A stretch of DNA of 64,000 nucleotides. It comes from Acanthosepion esculentum. Taxonomy: Eukaryota; Mollusca; Cephalopoda; Sepiida; Sepiidae. Positions 1 through 10,506 of this stretch are shown here, piece by piece (within the stretch, counting starts at the first letter, position 1; each line of letters opens with the position of its first letter). A model generated the notes under the pieces. That model was not told the DNA's origin. It was given only the letters and a program-made list of their open reading frames with translations, and searched no databases. The stretch covers positions 51,696,455-51,760,454 of the forward strand of contig OZ038517.1 of assembly GCA_964036315.1 (NCBI GenBank), read 5' to 3'. Made by a program: the position numbers and the translations under genes.

Positions 1-90
1 AAATAAGAAAAAGATGTAAGAAAAAAAAATTTTGGTAGATAAGGCACTAATGAAATAAAAAAGAAAGAAAGGATATAAAGGAAAGAGGAA

Positions 91-130
<40 letters not shown>

Positions 131-159
131 ACTGGAGAGAGATAAGAAAGAAATGAAAT

Positions 160-215
<56 letters not shown>

Positions 216-240
216 AAAGAGTAAAAAAAAATAGGCAGAT
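1..240. repeat. Interrupted (AAAG)n array
   Basis: Purine-rich strand built of AAAG units with interruptions (GGATATAAAGG, GGTAGATAAGG). The interruptions resemble those of the AAAG compound arrays at 17.95-19.16 and 58.9-59.4 kb, so all three probably belong to one dispersed satellite family. The array may run off the window edge. Confidence 0.9.
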
Positions 241-738
241 CAGGTCCGGACGAAATAAGAAAGAAAAAATATAAACGAATGAAGGGGGGCGGATACAAAA
301 CAGGGTAAAAAAAAAATATTTCGACGAAAATGTTATTTAAAATCCCGAGGCCTCTACCAGGAAGTGAAACCTGGATCACCGTGTTTAGGCATTATTCCCG
401 TGTTACACCGATTCCCATTTGTTTACCGGCCAGATGAAATGTCAATTTCTACTCTACCACCTCCCCAAGATCTGACGTCACCAACCTATATGTCGGTGAC
501 GCCTGGTGCGTGGATACTGCTGGACCGTGGGTTACTCCGTTCCCACGGTGTTTAGCTGTAGGGTTGGGGGTTGGCGTTTGGGTGACATTCCTTCATCTGA
601 CAAGAAAGATCAACGCTTACAATACACTTAGAAGAGGGGAACCAACTAGAACAGCAAGCTTTTAAAAGAACAATAACAAGAGAGTAAAATTAAAGGCTTT
701 TATATTTGGGCTCATTTGGGTAGGTGTATATGTGAAAC
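241..738. other. Unassigned stretch
   Basis: No gene recognised. It is richer in GC than its surroundings from about 360 to 600. It holds a perfect CRE-type palindrome TGACGTCA (473-480) and a perfect 8-bp inverted repeat ACCGTGGG/CCCACGGT (524-531 and 542-549, 10-nt loop). These could be the end of an unknown repeat or chance. Confidence 0.4.
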
Positions 739-838
739 TACAGTGCTGTTCGATAAAAATGACTCACCTAATTTTTTTTACTTAAAAATTTTTACGCTTA
801 TTTTCTTTGGGGTCAAACTAATTTTTAATCTTACTAAT

Positions 839-1145
839 TGTTGTGGGGCTCTCCCCTTTTACACAAGATGGACTCGTCTAAAGTATACTTATAATGACAG
901 AGTTGGAGATACGCAGAGATACGTTGAGACAAGGTTGAGATACGTAGAGTCCACAGAGAGAGAGAGAGATTATTACGGCTTCACTTACAGAGACTTGTAC
1001 ATATACTTTCTACTAACCCGTATTCCTGGACTACTAATCTTCATTTCAAGTTTGTATTCTTACGTTCAATACACTTATTTTCCTATTTCATTTACTGGCG
1101 TTATTTATTTATTTGTGCAGGATTCCATCCCCGGAATCCACAACT
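839..1145. mobile_element. Nested 307-bp insertion, LTR-like ends
   Basis: This block interrupts the left arm of the Tc1-like element. The uninterrupted version of the same arm is present at about 51.06-51.10 kb, so the boundaries are set by comparison. It is flanked by a 5-bp direct repeat CTAAT (834-838 and 1146-1150) and bounded by TGTTGTGG and CCACAACT, a near-perfect 8-bp inverted repeat. A 5-bp duplication with TG-start ends suggests a solo LTR of a Ty3/gypsy-type element. No coding part is present, so the family is unknown. Confidence 0.65.
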
Positions 1146-1379
1146 CTAATATAAAGACCCCTTCTCGACCAACTAGTAAAAAAGTTTACTCACCCTAAGG
1201 TATTCTATTGATAATTATAATTTTGGATATAAATGAGATTTAGGGAAAAACTCTGCGTAAAAAAAAGTGACTCACTTATTTCCTGCAACTAGTAATCAAT
1301 AGAAACATAACCGAACAGCTTTAAATAAAGAATAATAGAGGTATAATTTATTTATAATAGGTAATATAGTTCGAAATAT

Positions 1380-1965
1380 TTAATAATCTATGGGTCCTCC
1401 TTTATTTTGAATAACCTTTTCAATCCTTTTTGGCATTGACTTGATTAGGTTCTGGCAAATCTCATCTCCAAGCATTGAATTCCATTCGGATATGAAATTC
1501 ACAATCAAATCCTCTTTGTTGCTCAACCGCTTTCTCGAGAGCCTGTACTTTATAATGCTCCATAAGTTTTCGATGGGGTTGAGGTCAGGAGATTGGGGCG
1601 GCCATGTCATAACACGCACCTGCTTCTCATCAAAGTATTCCTTCATCAATTTTGATTTGTGACAGGGAGCATTATCCTGCATAAAAATGAGATTGGTGGG
1701 GTCGATTTGCACCCTTTCAACAGAAGGGAGCAGACAAGACTCTAAAATTCTCTTGTACTGCTCGCTCCTGAGGGTCTTTTCAATAGGTTTTAAGAAACCA
1801 GTTCCTTGGAAAGAAAAGCATCCCCAGAACATTATACTGAACGGATACTTGACTGTACTTACTGCTAAATTCAAAGAGCTTTCAAAGCTTCTTCTTCGGA
1901 TTTTAGATCGCTAATCCTTTGAATTTAGCTCAACTTTCGTTTCATCGGAGAAGAGAACATTTAGT
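1380..1965 (-). pseudogene. Tc1-like transposase, C-terminal two-thirds
   Basis: The reading begins at FSDETKVELN (around 1955, first catalytic Asp), meets a stop (TAG, about 1912), and is then open to 1380. The second Asp is in QDNAPCH and the Glu in SPDLNPIENLW, with 34 residues between them, so DD34E (Tc1 clade). The frame ends PIDY-stop, near the usual Tc1 C-terminus. The N-terminal paired-like HTH domains are absent because the TIR joins directly upstream. Dead copy. In its family this enzyme cuts and pastes the element at TA sites. Confidence 0.9.
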
Positions 1966-2065
1966 AAAAAAAATCAGGTGAGTCACTTTTATCAAACAGC
2001 ACTGTATTTTCGCGTGTTGCATATGCCCCTCCTTGAAAGCGAAAACAAAAAAGGAAAAAATCATC

Positions 2066-2290
2066 AACTGCACGATGACAGAATATATGGTTGTCAGCAA
2101 AAGGGGCAGTCCAACGTGCAAATTACAAATTGGAGATACCAAAACCAAGCAAGTACAACCGTTTAAATATCTGGGAAGTGTTCTAGCGGAGGATGCAAAG
2201 TGCGACACTGTAATATGGAGATGAATTGGGTTAGTTAAAGATGCCTTGCAAAGGAAGTGTTTTAACTCTAGAACACTAACCAGCAATTAA
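2066..2290 (+). pseudogene. LINE reverse-transcriptase fragment (copy 1)
   Basis: The plus-strand frame reads YMVVSKRG...CKLQIG, then FKYLGSVLAEDAKCD, then IGLVKDALQR after a stop. The block 'K-Y-L-G-S ... E-D-x-x-C-D ... R-I-G-x-x-K-D-A' is characteristic of the region after the RT active site in RTE/Jockey-like LINE ORF2 proteins. No catalytic YADD is visible. Broken, no start, not expressed as a protein. Confidence 0.8.
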
Positions 2291-2520
2291 AGTTACCCCA
2301 CTACTAACCATGGCTATATCATACCCGATTTTGAAAATATCAAAAACAATATTAAATATAAATCTTTATTTGAAATATTTTACAAGCAGGCACTTCAACC
2401 TTTGTACGTTGAGTTAACATTAATAGGAACTGAAAAAACATTATTTAGGTAAGAAAATCAGGTACTGAAAATTGTAATTAAAAATAGGAAAAATTGCGCT
2501 GGGTACTATATACACATGGT

Positions 2521-2880
2521 TAGTGTTCTAGGGTTAACAGAAGATGGAAAATGCAAGGAAGTGTTTTAACAGATGATGGAAAATGTAATAATGAAATATG
2601 AAGGCGCATCTGGATGGTAAAAGATACCTTACGAAAGCTAAGCAAGGTATTAAGAAATAGGCAAATTTCATTGGAAACAACCAAAAAATGAACTGTTATG
2701 TAATAATGTTCATCGCATATGGCAGTGAATGTTGGACAATCTACGCACAAACGAGAAAAAACATGAGGCAACAATGTCGTTCTACAGAAGGATGCTGAGA
2801 ATAGCATGGACTGAACATGCGACAATGTCGAAGTTTTACAGAAAAAGGAAACAAAAAGATACTTATGTTTAACATCAGGA
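2521..2880 (+). pseudogene. LINE reverse-transcriptase fragment (copy 2)
   Basis: The same LINE region as at 2066-2290 but extending further: SVLTDDGKCNNEI, then RIWMVKDTLRKLSKVLRNRQ, ISLETTKK, then debris of the YGSECWT and FYRRMLRI(A)WTEH blocks in shifting frames. Stops and frameshifts are frequent. Two overlapping copies in the same orientation suggest a tandem duplication or two truncated insertions. Confidence 0.8.
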
Positions 2881-3242
2881 AAAGATATTCTACTGTTCAA
2901 AGTTACACCGATGTTCATTTTTTTTAAATAGGCTCCAAAAGTAGTTTTATACTTTAAATAAGAGAAAATTATTAGACATTGTGAAAAAACAAAAAACAAT
3001 GAGACATGAGTTCTACCATTCTATTTTTTTTAGTTAGTGAGTCGTTTCTGGGAGAATTAAAAGTTTAACCAGGATTCATTATTAGCGGCCACAATCTTAA
3101 CAACATATGCATATAAATGAACAAGGATTTTATCAGGTTATTTGCGTGTAAGAGTCAGTCTGATAAGTTGGGATTGAATCTTCGATTCTAACGAAATAAA
3201 TATCACGATGGTATTTTAAGTATTCGTTTTCACTATTATAAT

Positions 3243-3500
3243 TGTTATGAGACATCACCTATAACGACAGTGAACTCTTCCTGGCACTATAAATACTGCG
3301 CCTCTTAAGAGGAGAGACGGAATGGAGTTGAGCCAATAGTAGTTCACTCCAAACCAGACTGACAGTCATACTAACACCTTCAACATCTTGTATTATTATT
3401 CTGTTTAATATATCTTTGTTATTTCTACTCTTGTGTTCGTGTTGTTCTTCCTTGGTCCTAACCTTGGACCATAACAGTGGCGACGAGGATATTGGACCAT

Positions 3501-3504
<4 letters not shown>
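3243..3504 (+). mobile_element. Collapsed Ty3/gypsy-like LTR with primer-binding site
   Basis: An LTR runs from TGTTATG (3243) to CATAACA (3476), with terminal inverted repeats. One base later comes TGGCGACGAGG (3478-3488), complementary to the 3' end of a tRNA-Ser whose acceptor stem is GACGAGG, so a good minus-strand primer-binding site. Immediately after it, the last 13 bases of the LTR recur (TTGGACCATAACA, 3492-3504). ATAAT stands on both sides (3238-3242 and 3505-3509), as a 5-bp target duplication would. The internal coding region and most of the 3' LTR are gone. Confidence 0.75.
3287..3296 (+). promoter_or_regulatory. TATA box of the LTR
   Basis: CTATAAATA lies about 45 bp into the LTR, followed by a GC-richer stretch, the usual layout of an LTR RNA polymerase II promoter. 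Only the position and the motif support this. Confidence 0.5.
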
Positions 3505-3507
<3 letters not shown>

Positions 3508-3578
<71 letters not shown>

Positions 3579-3641
3579 GGCAACAATCCCTCTTTTATAC
3601 AAGTTTCGTTAAAGACTCCCTTGTTAGTCGTCTTTAACGCA

Positions 3642-3712
<71 letters not shown>
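3508..3712. repeat. Two long (TA)n tracts with a 71-bp spacer
   Basis: Pure TA at 3508-3575 and 3647-3712. The spacer starts TTGGGCAACAATCCC. Sequence of the type 'TTAGGCAG..A' also borders TA tracts at 17.23 and 23.77 kb, so the spacer may be the end of a dispersed repeat whose tail is TA. Confidence 0.95.
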
Positions 3713-3714
<2 letters not shown>

Positions 3715-3904
3715 CACACTGAGTGCTGCCGGTGATAAAACAGTGCTCGATGTATAATGACAAAGCCAAAATTTATGCTAATAATAAATACACAAGTTTT
3801 CCTCACCAGTAACACAAGACAATCGTCAAAGTTAATTTTCAATCAGCACCTGATAATTGAGTTGTGCATGAAACTGAACGTTGTGCAACCGCTGAGAAAG
3901 AACA

Positions 3905-4121
3905 TGTATATTAATATATACATATTTATATATGTATATTAACATATATTTATATATATATATTAACATATATTTATATATATATATGTATATTGACATA
4001 TATATATATGTATATTAACATATATATATATATTTTGTGTATATATGTATATATATATTATATATTATGTATATATATATATATATATGCATATATTATA
4101 TATTATGTATATATGTATATT

Positions 4122-4181
<60 letters not shown>

Positions 4182-4193
4182 AATATATGTATT
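3905..4193. repeat. Degenerate TA array with TTAACATA units
   Basis: TA-rich array in which TATTAACATATA-type units recur at irregular spacing before it becomes pure TA at the right end. Confidence 0.9.
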
Positions 4194-4294
4194 TTGATTG
4201 GTCATTCCTGCTTATGTAACAACGTGTCCCCTTAAGAAGGATCGTTAATTAATTTGAAACTTTTAAAACCATTTATTCTACATTCAACATCATC

Positions 4295-4326
4295 ACTTGA
4301 TAAGACACCAGAAGTGTTGAAACAAA
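4295..4326 (+). ncRNA. Hammerhead-like motif (degenerate)
   Basis: CTTGATAA, then ACAC-loop-GTGT as a short stem, then GAAAC. It matches the order box 1 / helix II / GAAA of a hammerhead ribozyme, but box 1 carries an extra T and lacks the terminal GA. Likely a decayed copy of the retroelement motif seen more completely at 9481-9521. Confidence 0.35.
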
Positions 4327-4381
4327 ATGGCTATTTTTGTAGTGATTTTATAACATATTTATGTAATAATATTTAAATAAA

Positions 4382-4385
<4 letters not shown>

Positions 4386-4418
<33 letters not shown>
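4386..4418. repeat. (TA)n microsatellite
   Basis: Pure TA run followed by a GC-rich transition and a short TG run. Confidence 0.95.
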
Positions 4419-4420
<2 letters not shown>

Positions 4421-4667
4421 GGGGCGCGCACGCGCTCATGTATGTGTGTGTGTATAACAATATTAGCATTTCTATGTATTTTCATACAAACATGTTTACG
4501 TATGAACAACTACAGACAGACACTGTTGTGCAAGCACGCATATTTGCATACACACACGTAGAGGCATACGCGCATCTAATTACACTGATATGCACACACA
4601 AGGCAGATCAACATATGAGCATGCGTACAGAAAAAAAATACGTGTTTAAAGTAACTATTCAACTTTT

Positions 4668-4715
4668 CTTGGTCGTCGAAAGCGGACGCTCTAACCACAC
4701 GGTCCAGGAAGCACG
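4668..4715 (-). repeat. tRNA-like fragment, probable SINE head
   Basis: The minus strand reads GTGTGGTTAGAGCGTCCGC, an A-box-like tRNA D-arm, continuing into an anticodon-stem-like stretch. No B box follows. Best read as a broken tRNA-derived SINE head. Confidence 0.45.
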
Positions 4716-5830
4716 TTAATAACTTAACTAAAAGGGACACGCCCCGAATGTTTAGATAATTTTTTGCGAGGGTGGAATTGATTTTTGGAAGGGAGTTACT
4801 TTGTTTTTGGAGGTCGAGATACTTTGTTTTGGAGGGGTTTGCTTTTTAAAGGGACTATTCCTTTTTTTTTCATTTTGCTAGGAGCAGCGTTTCTTATATT
4901 AACAGGTGCGCGGTTCGCGTGGTTGCTTTCAGAGAAACGAGAAGAGACGTACGCGGGTCTAGGGGAACGCCCCTCCTTGGACTTGAGGTTGAAGGGGCTC
5001 GAATCGGAGTCATTGAATCAACTGAACTGGGTTGTAGAAAAGATTAACATCTGAAATAGTTCACCTTAAGTCTTTAATATGACCTAAATCGACAAAGCAG
5101 AGCGATGGGCAAACATTTCAGCCTGAAATATGCGTATCAGGGTCCGCTACAAGAATGGACACGGGCTTATCTAATTAATATATCAAAGGATGAAATATAT
5201 ATTCACGGATTGAAGGAAGATAGAAATGAAATCCTGCCCCCACCCCAAATTATGACAAAAGAAGTAATCTAGTTTTCGTAATATATACACATAAAAAAAT
5301 AAACATTAATTTTCAAGAAGACAAAGTGCATACGAAACTAAACACATAGGAGAATAATACGTGAATCAACACATGCGAGAATAATACGCGAATAATACGA
5401 GAATAAACACGAGAATAAACACGAGAATAAACACGAGAATTAACACGAGAATTAACACATGCGCAAGTTTCGATTTTCTTTGCCAGGGACGATAAAAAAG
5501 AAGGAAAAGAAAAAGGAGAAATGTCTGGGCATATAATCATAACAAGTTATCTTTAAAATAAGGAATGGAATTATCTTTAAAATAAGGAATGGAATTATCT
5601 TTAAAATAAGGAATGGAGAAACGATTAACTGACCTGGGGCTGGACGGTGCCGTCGAAAAAAGGGAAGAGGAAAGGGCTTGAAGATGAACTCACCTGAAAT
5701 GAAGGAAAAAAAATCAGCCTAATTGCAAATCATGCAAAAGATATTTTTCCTCTTAAAAAATGTGTGTCCTTAAGGAATAAATTTCCCATAAGGACATTTT
5801 CGAAAACATATTAACCGATTGATGTGCAAT
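4716..5830. other. Unassigned stretch with two short tandem repeats
   Basis: No recognisable gene. A frame at 4785-5054 is open but matches nothing I know. Tandem units of about 12 bp (AATAAACACGAG type) occupy 5385-5460. Three copies of a 24-bp unit (TTATCTTTAAAATAAGGAAT core) occupy 5545-5618. Confidence 0.5.
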
Positions 5831-5836
5831 TAATCA

Positions 5837-5840
5837 TGTG

Positions 5841-5929
<89 letters not shown>

Positions 5930-5972
5930 ACACATACAAACACACACACACACATATATATATATATATTAC
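5837..5972. repeat. (TA)n with CA segment
   Basis: TA dinucleotide array interrupted by a short CACA run. Confidence 0.95.
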
Positions 5973-5989
5973 GTCCATCGGTATAAATC

Positions 5990-6420
5990 TCACACGAGGT
6001 CTGATCAAAAAGTATCAGGACTGTTGCTATGGTAACAGAGCTAAGGTACGCAGAGCGAAGCTGCTTGACACAGATTGACCCTGAACTCTGTCGGGCGTGC
6101 ACTCTATGTTATAACGTTTTCACTTACTTCTGTTGTTTATAGCATTGCTTGGAATGAAAGTGTGTAGAGTGTGGTCGTCTCAACACACCACAGAGGTTCC
6201 ATTAGTGACCATGGTCTGTGGAGCCAAACACAACATTGCCTAGATCCGACAACCACCATATTCTCCAGATCTCGCCCATTCTGACATTTTCCTCTATTCA
6301 AAACTTGAAAAGGAACACAATTTCTAGAAGTCCAGGAAACCCAAGATAATGCGATTAGACATCGGCACGCTAACCCCGAAAAAGGGGCCCCAGAAATGCC
6401 TCCATCAATGGAAACGACGC
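5990..6420 (+). pseudogene. mariner-family remnant
   Basis: It begins near GAGGTCTGATCAAAAAGTAT, the style of many mariner terminal repeats. Decayed reading follows to PPYSPDLAHSDIFLYSKL (about 6258-6311), the mariner block around the third catalytic Asp (PYSPDLAPxDF). Earlier catalytic blocks are unreadable and no right TIR was found. Confidence 0.7.
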
Positions 6421-6675
6421 CGGATAAAGTGCGTGACTTCAAAGGGGGACTACTTCGACGGAGATTAAATGCAGAATTAACATGTATTGTAGTTTTCTTT
6501 TCGTTCCTACCTTGTATAACACGCAGCGAGAATTTTCAAGAAATACAGGTGCTGAAAGGTTGTCGGGCCGAACCTTTTCGCCTGAAAGCATCATTTTCTT
6601 AATGGTTTCTTGGTTGGGCCAAGAACATTTCAGCAACCTCTGAAGACAGTGAGAGAGAGAGACGAACTATCTGAA

Positions 6676-6678
6676 CAT

Positions 6679-6736
<58 letters not shown>

Positions 6737-6755
6737 TGAACAGACATAGCATAGC

Positions 6756-6790
<35 letters not shown>

Positions 6791-6814
6791 TGAACAGACA
6801 TAGCATAGCATAGC

Positions 6815-6857
<43 letters not shown>

Positions 6858-6899
6858 TAGATAGATAGATAGATATGAACAGACATAGCATAGCATAGC

Positions 6900-6930
<31 letters not shown>

Positions 6931-6954
6931 TGAACAGACATAGCATAGCATAGC

Positions 6955-7003
<49 letters not shown>

Positions 7004-7047
7004 GATAGATAGATAGATAGATATGAACAGACATAGCATAGCATAGC

Positions 7048-7098
<51 letters not shown>

Positions 7099-7135
7099 TA
7101 GATAGATAGATAGATATGAACAGACATAGCATAGC

Positions 7136-7178
<43 letters not shown>

Positions 7179-7192
7179 TGAACAGACATAGT

Positions 7193-7259
<67 letters not shown>

Positions 7260-7276
7260 TGAACAGACATAGCATG

Positions 7277-7332
<56 letters not shown>

Positions 7333-7346
7333 TGAACAGACATAGC

Positions 7347-7405
<59 letters not shown>

Positions 7406-7419
7406 TGAACAGACATAGT

Positions 7420-7474
<55 letters not shown>

Positions 7475-7491
7475 TGAACAGACATAGCATG

Positions 7492-7568
<77 letters not shown>

Positions 7569-7569
7569 G
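6676..7569. repeat. Compound GATA minisatellite
   Basis: Blocks of (TAGA)n separated by the conserved linker TATGAACAGACATAGCATAG, repeated about 14 times with variable block length. This two-level structure gives very long artefactual open frames on the minus strand. Confidence 0.95.
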
Positions 7570-8336
7570 AAGAGAGTGAGACACATGTGGATTCATATAG
7601 AAAGACTCGCTAATATACAAATGTAGAGATAGATAGAGAGGGAATAAAGAAGAAAGAGAAAAACGACGAGAACGAAAAGAAGAAAGCGAATCAATCGAAA
7701 AGACAGATTTCTCTTGTGCACCAGACCCGAGCAGGTGGTAAGAATTATCGCAAGATACGCTGACATCCAACACTATCAGTCGGTCACAGGATGAAACTTT
7801 GACGCCGAAAATCGCACATGCTACGAATAATGCGATAGCCTGTGGAGAAAAAGATAAGACGAAATCTGTGGCACAGGAATATTTAGTTGTGTTCTGCCTC
7901 TTTTTTTCCTTTCTGTTTTCTTTCTTTTTTTTTTTCTTTACAATGACAATATGAAAGAGGGAAATTATCTCGCTAGGGGACATAACTCTAGTCGGGAACC
8001 CCATGAGATATAAGGCATTATTATTGAAGCCAGGATGCCTACGTCATACACAGAGAAGGCAAACGCGTGCGCACGCAAGCTAAGAGAGAGAGAAAGAGAG
8101 TGAGTGAGGTGGGGAGTGAGAGAGAGAATGAAAGGAAAGGGGAGGGAGAAATACAAAAATGCACACGTACATACACACACACACACGCATATACATACAT
8201 GTCAGTCTGAAGAGGAAAGAAATTTCTTTGAATTTGCATTAGGTTTGTTTGATGACATACGTATCGCGTCTTTGTGAGTGCCATTGAGAAAGACATAAAT
8301 CTATCAATACACTTAAGGCCCCTCCCTCTCTCTATC
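7570..8336. other. Unassigned stretch with GA-rich patch
   Basis: No gene seen. 8080-8150 is GA-rich low-complexity DNA. 8195-8241 is almost identical to 8872-8917 inside the inverted-repeat element to the right. Confidence 0.5.
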
Positions 8337-8345
8337 TCTATCTTG

Positions 8346-8406
<61 letters not shown>

Positions 8407-8440
8407 TATATATGTCAGTGTCTTCATTTCTATCTATCTA

Positions 8441-8500
<60 letters not shown>
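8337..8500. repeat. CT, TA and CTAT microsatellite cluster
   Basis: (CT)n passes into (TA)n, a short CTAT block and a second long (TA)n. Confidence 0.95.
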
Positions 8501-8502
<2 letters not shown>

Positions 8503-8506
8503 TTAT

Positions 8507-9267
8507 AATTTTATCATATAGACAAAACCATTTTACTCACAAAAAAGATGCAACTTGGTTTCAGTGCATTTTAACTGCACCAAAGATATGAGACTACCGT
8601 TTTCTGTAGACCTACTAAGGATTTAACACTACAATCTTGCTAAATTCTCAATCCCATAACTATGAACCTTTTATAATTATATATACACAAAAAACGCTCT
8701 TTCGATTACAAAATAAATAGTGATAACCCAAACATAAAGAAATGCAATCCAACTTTAGAATTCTTATAGAAAAACCTAAAAATAACTACTACTAATAATT
8801 ATAAAAGATAATTCGAAAATCTTTTTACCCACTCAAATGTAATATTATCCCCTATCGCTACTTCCCTCCATACATACATGTCAGTCTGAAGAGCAAAGAA
8901 ATTTCTTTGAATTTGCATTCTCAAACTTAGGACGCTTGTGAGTTAACGTACCTAAAATTTGACCGATGTTTATCATCGAGAAAATGTCCACACACCATTC
9001 AACATTAACTACCCGGTCCACCCAACACCAAACTACTGTCAACAACCACTATTGTTTCACTTAGATACTCTATGTATATTTTGTAAGTACATTTTTCTTC
9101 TCAAAAAATGGAAAAAGGAAGTGACGTTTTACATCCGGGCTTGCCTACAAACAGGATTGTTCATAACCATTTCCAACCCTCACCCGTAGATGTGCAGTTA
9201 AAATGCACTGAAACCAAGTTGCATCTTTGTTGTGAGTAAAATGGTTTTGTCTATATGATAAAATTCT
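8507..9267. mobile_element. Non-autonomous element with 72-bp inverted ends
   Basis: 8507-8578 is the near-perfect reverse complement of 9193-9266; only single-base differences were noticed. The outer ends read ATTATAATTTTATCAT and ATTAGAATTTTATCAT. The 614-bp interior has no coding frame of note. It includes a 46-bp copy of sequence from just outside the element (8195-8241). No target duplication is obvious, so the superfamily is undetermined. Confidence 0.75.
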
Positions 9268-9368
9268 AATAAATAAATAATTATCGCTCTACTACCTGTA
9301 TCGAGCCCTTTTTGAATTAACGCTGCGAACGTTAGAATTTATATATTACTTTCGTTCTCATCGCATCG

Positions 9369-9369
<1 letters not shown>

Positions 9370-9415
<46 letters not shown>

Positions 9416-9433
9416 ATATATATATATATATAA
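9370..9433. repeat. (TA)n microsatellite
   Basis: Two TA runs separated by a TC interruption. Confidence 0.95.
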
Positions 9434-9480
9434 CAGTGAGATGATCTAAATATATATAACAGTGAGAATTACTTTTATTT

Positions 9481-9521
9481 CCCGAGTACTTTCCATCTCT
9501 TTTTGAGATCATCATCAGGGG
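9481..9521 (-). ncRNA. Hammerhead-like ribozyme motif, best copy
   Basis: On the minus strand: CCC, then CTGATGA, then ATCTC-loop-GAGAT (helix II), then GAAAG, TA, CTC, GGG. CCC/GGG can form helix I, AG/CU a two-base helix III with UA loop, and CUC is an allowed NUH cleavage triplet. This is the layout of minimal type-I hammerheads. Oddities: two extra bases between CTGATGA and the stem, and one before GAAAG. That spoils the canonical 10.1-11.1 pair, so activity is uncertain. Confidence 0.5.
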
Positions 9522-9850
9522 TGCAACTAGTAAGGCAAAAACTATGTGTAGCTAACCATTATTGATTTTTTCTTTTGCGTTTAAATGCAACGGCTGACAG
9601 TTATGCTTTAGCACTCATTAAAACGTGAAAAATTATCCACTATGGAATTTTTTCTTTTATATTGGAATGTCATGGTCGAGCACGCATTAAATAAAAGTGA
9701 TACCAATTGTTACGGTGCATTCCTTGCCTTATATAATTCTAATATACGGAAAAATATTCGTGAATATAATAGGAATATGATAAAAATAAGCAGTCATAAT
9801 GGTTGTAATTTATTCAATCAGACATGCCTAATTGAGAATTTGCTGCCTAA

Positions 9851-9951
<101 letters not shown>

Positions 9952-10073
9952 TGTGGACTCTCTTATCCTGAACGATAAATGAGGTTCAGTATTGGATGGT
10001 GCCTTTCGTTTTACATTTATGCATGCTAGCAGGGGGCTATTGCGGAGAAAATCAGGTAAGGGAAAGACATATT

Positions 10074-10505
10074 TCATTTGTGCTTTCTTAAATGTGATAC
10101 TAGCCCAGCCTTGCTTCGGGCGACAAAGCCAAACTGACAGATGAAATTTGTTACAGCAGGATTTTGATAGCGTCTCTGCTTCAGAGCTTGACGAAGCTGA
10201 TCACGAGGCTTCAGTCTACTGTCTTCAAAACCCTTTAACTTAATGAAGCATGTCATACACCACTCCTTTCGGTTTGATGCACGGACTTCCCAGGTTTTCA
10301 GATCAAAGGTGAGACGTTGCATGTTGTCTTTCAATTTGTCTTTGTAGCGTAAGAGTGGACATCCAACTGAACGCTTGGAGTTTGGTAGTTGTTCATACAG
10401 TACCTTTTTTGGAAGCCTATATATAGAGGTGTTAGCAGAAAGTGGAATAGTATCCGAACAAAAGTGGGAGATCAGAAGAGAAAGTGGAAAAGCTTTTTTA
10501 AACAT
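10074..10505 (-). pseudogene. LINE ORF2 C-terminal region with degenerate zinc finger
   Basis: The minus-strand frame (143 residues) contains RLPKKVLYEQLPNSKRSVGC, LLRYKDKLKDNMQ, TWEVRASNRKEW, and a final FVARSKAGLVSHLRKHK. In related non-LTR retrotransposon proteins this region follows the RT domain and ends in a C2H2 zinc finger of the type C-x2-C...SRIGL-x-SHLRTH. Here the cysteine pair is reduced to one Cys (CQFGF) while both His remain. The upstream RT and endonuclease are absent. Confidence 0.85.
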
Positions 10506-10506
10506 G

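Larger units (their letters stand above)
741..2004 (-). mobile_element. Tc1-like DNA transposon (DD34E), rearranged
   Basis: The ends are inverted copies of a roughly 40-bp sequence beginning CAGTGCTGTT; the right end reads the same on the minus strand. A TA duplication flanks it (739-740 and 2005-2006), the Tc1/mariner signature. GTGACTCAC from the left TIR recurs inside at about 1267, which resembles the paired direct repeats (IR/DR) of some Tc1 elements. The transposase lies on the minus strand and lacks its N-terminal DNA-binding part, because the right TIR abuts the FSDE motif. A second repeat has jumped into the left arm (839-1145). It cannot move on its own. Confidence 0.9.

Noticed and set aside
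716..1198. A 160-codon plus-strand gene
   Set aside because: It spans the Tc1 arm and the nested insertion; the frame is accidental.
4785..5054. Small hydrophobic protein with an apparent membrane segment
   Set aside because: Single open frame with no homology I recognise, unremarkable start context and no conserved neighbours; chance is likely.
6667..8004. Very long minus-strand open frame (445 codons)
   Set aside because: It is the translation of (TAGA)n blocks and linkers (repeating Tyr-Leu-Ser-Ile). All frames of this repeat stay open because the unit lacks stops. No evidence of a protein.
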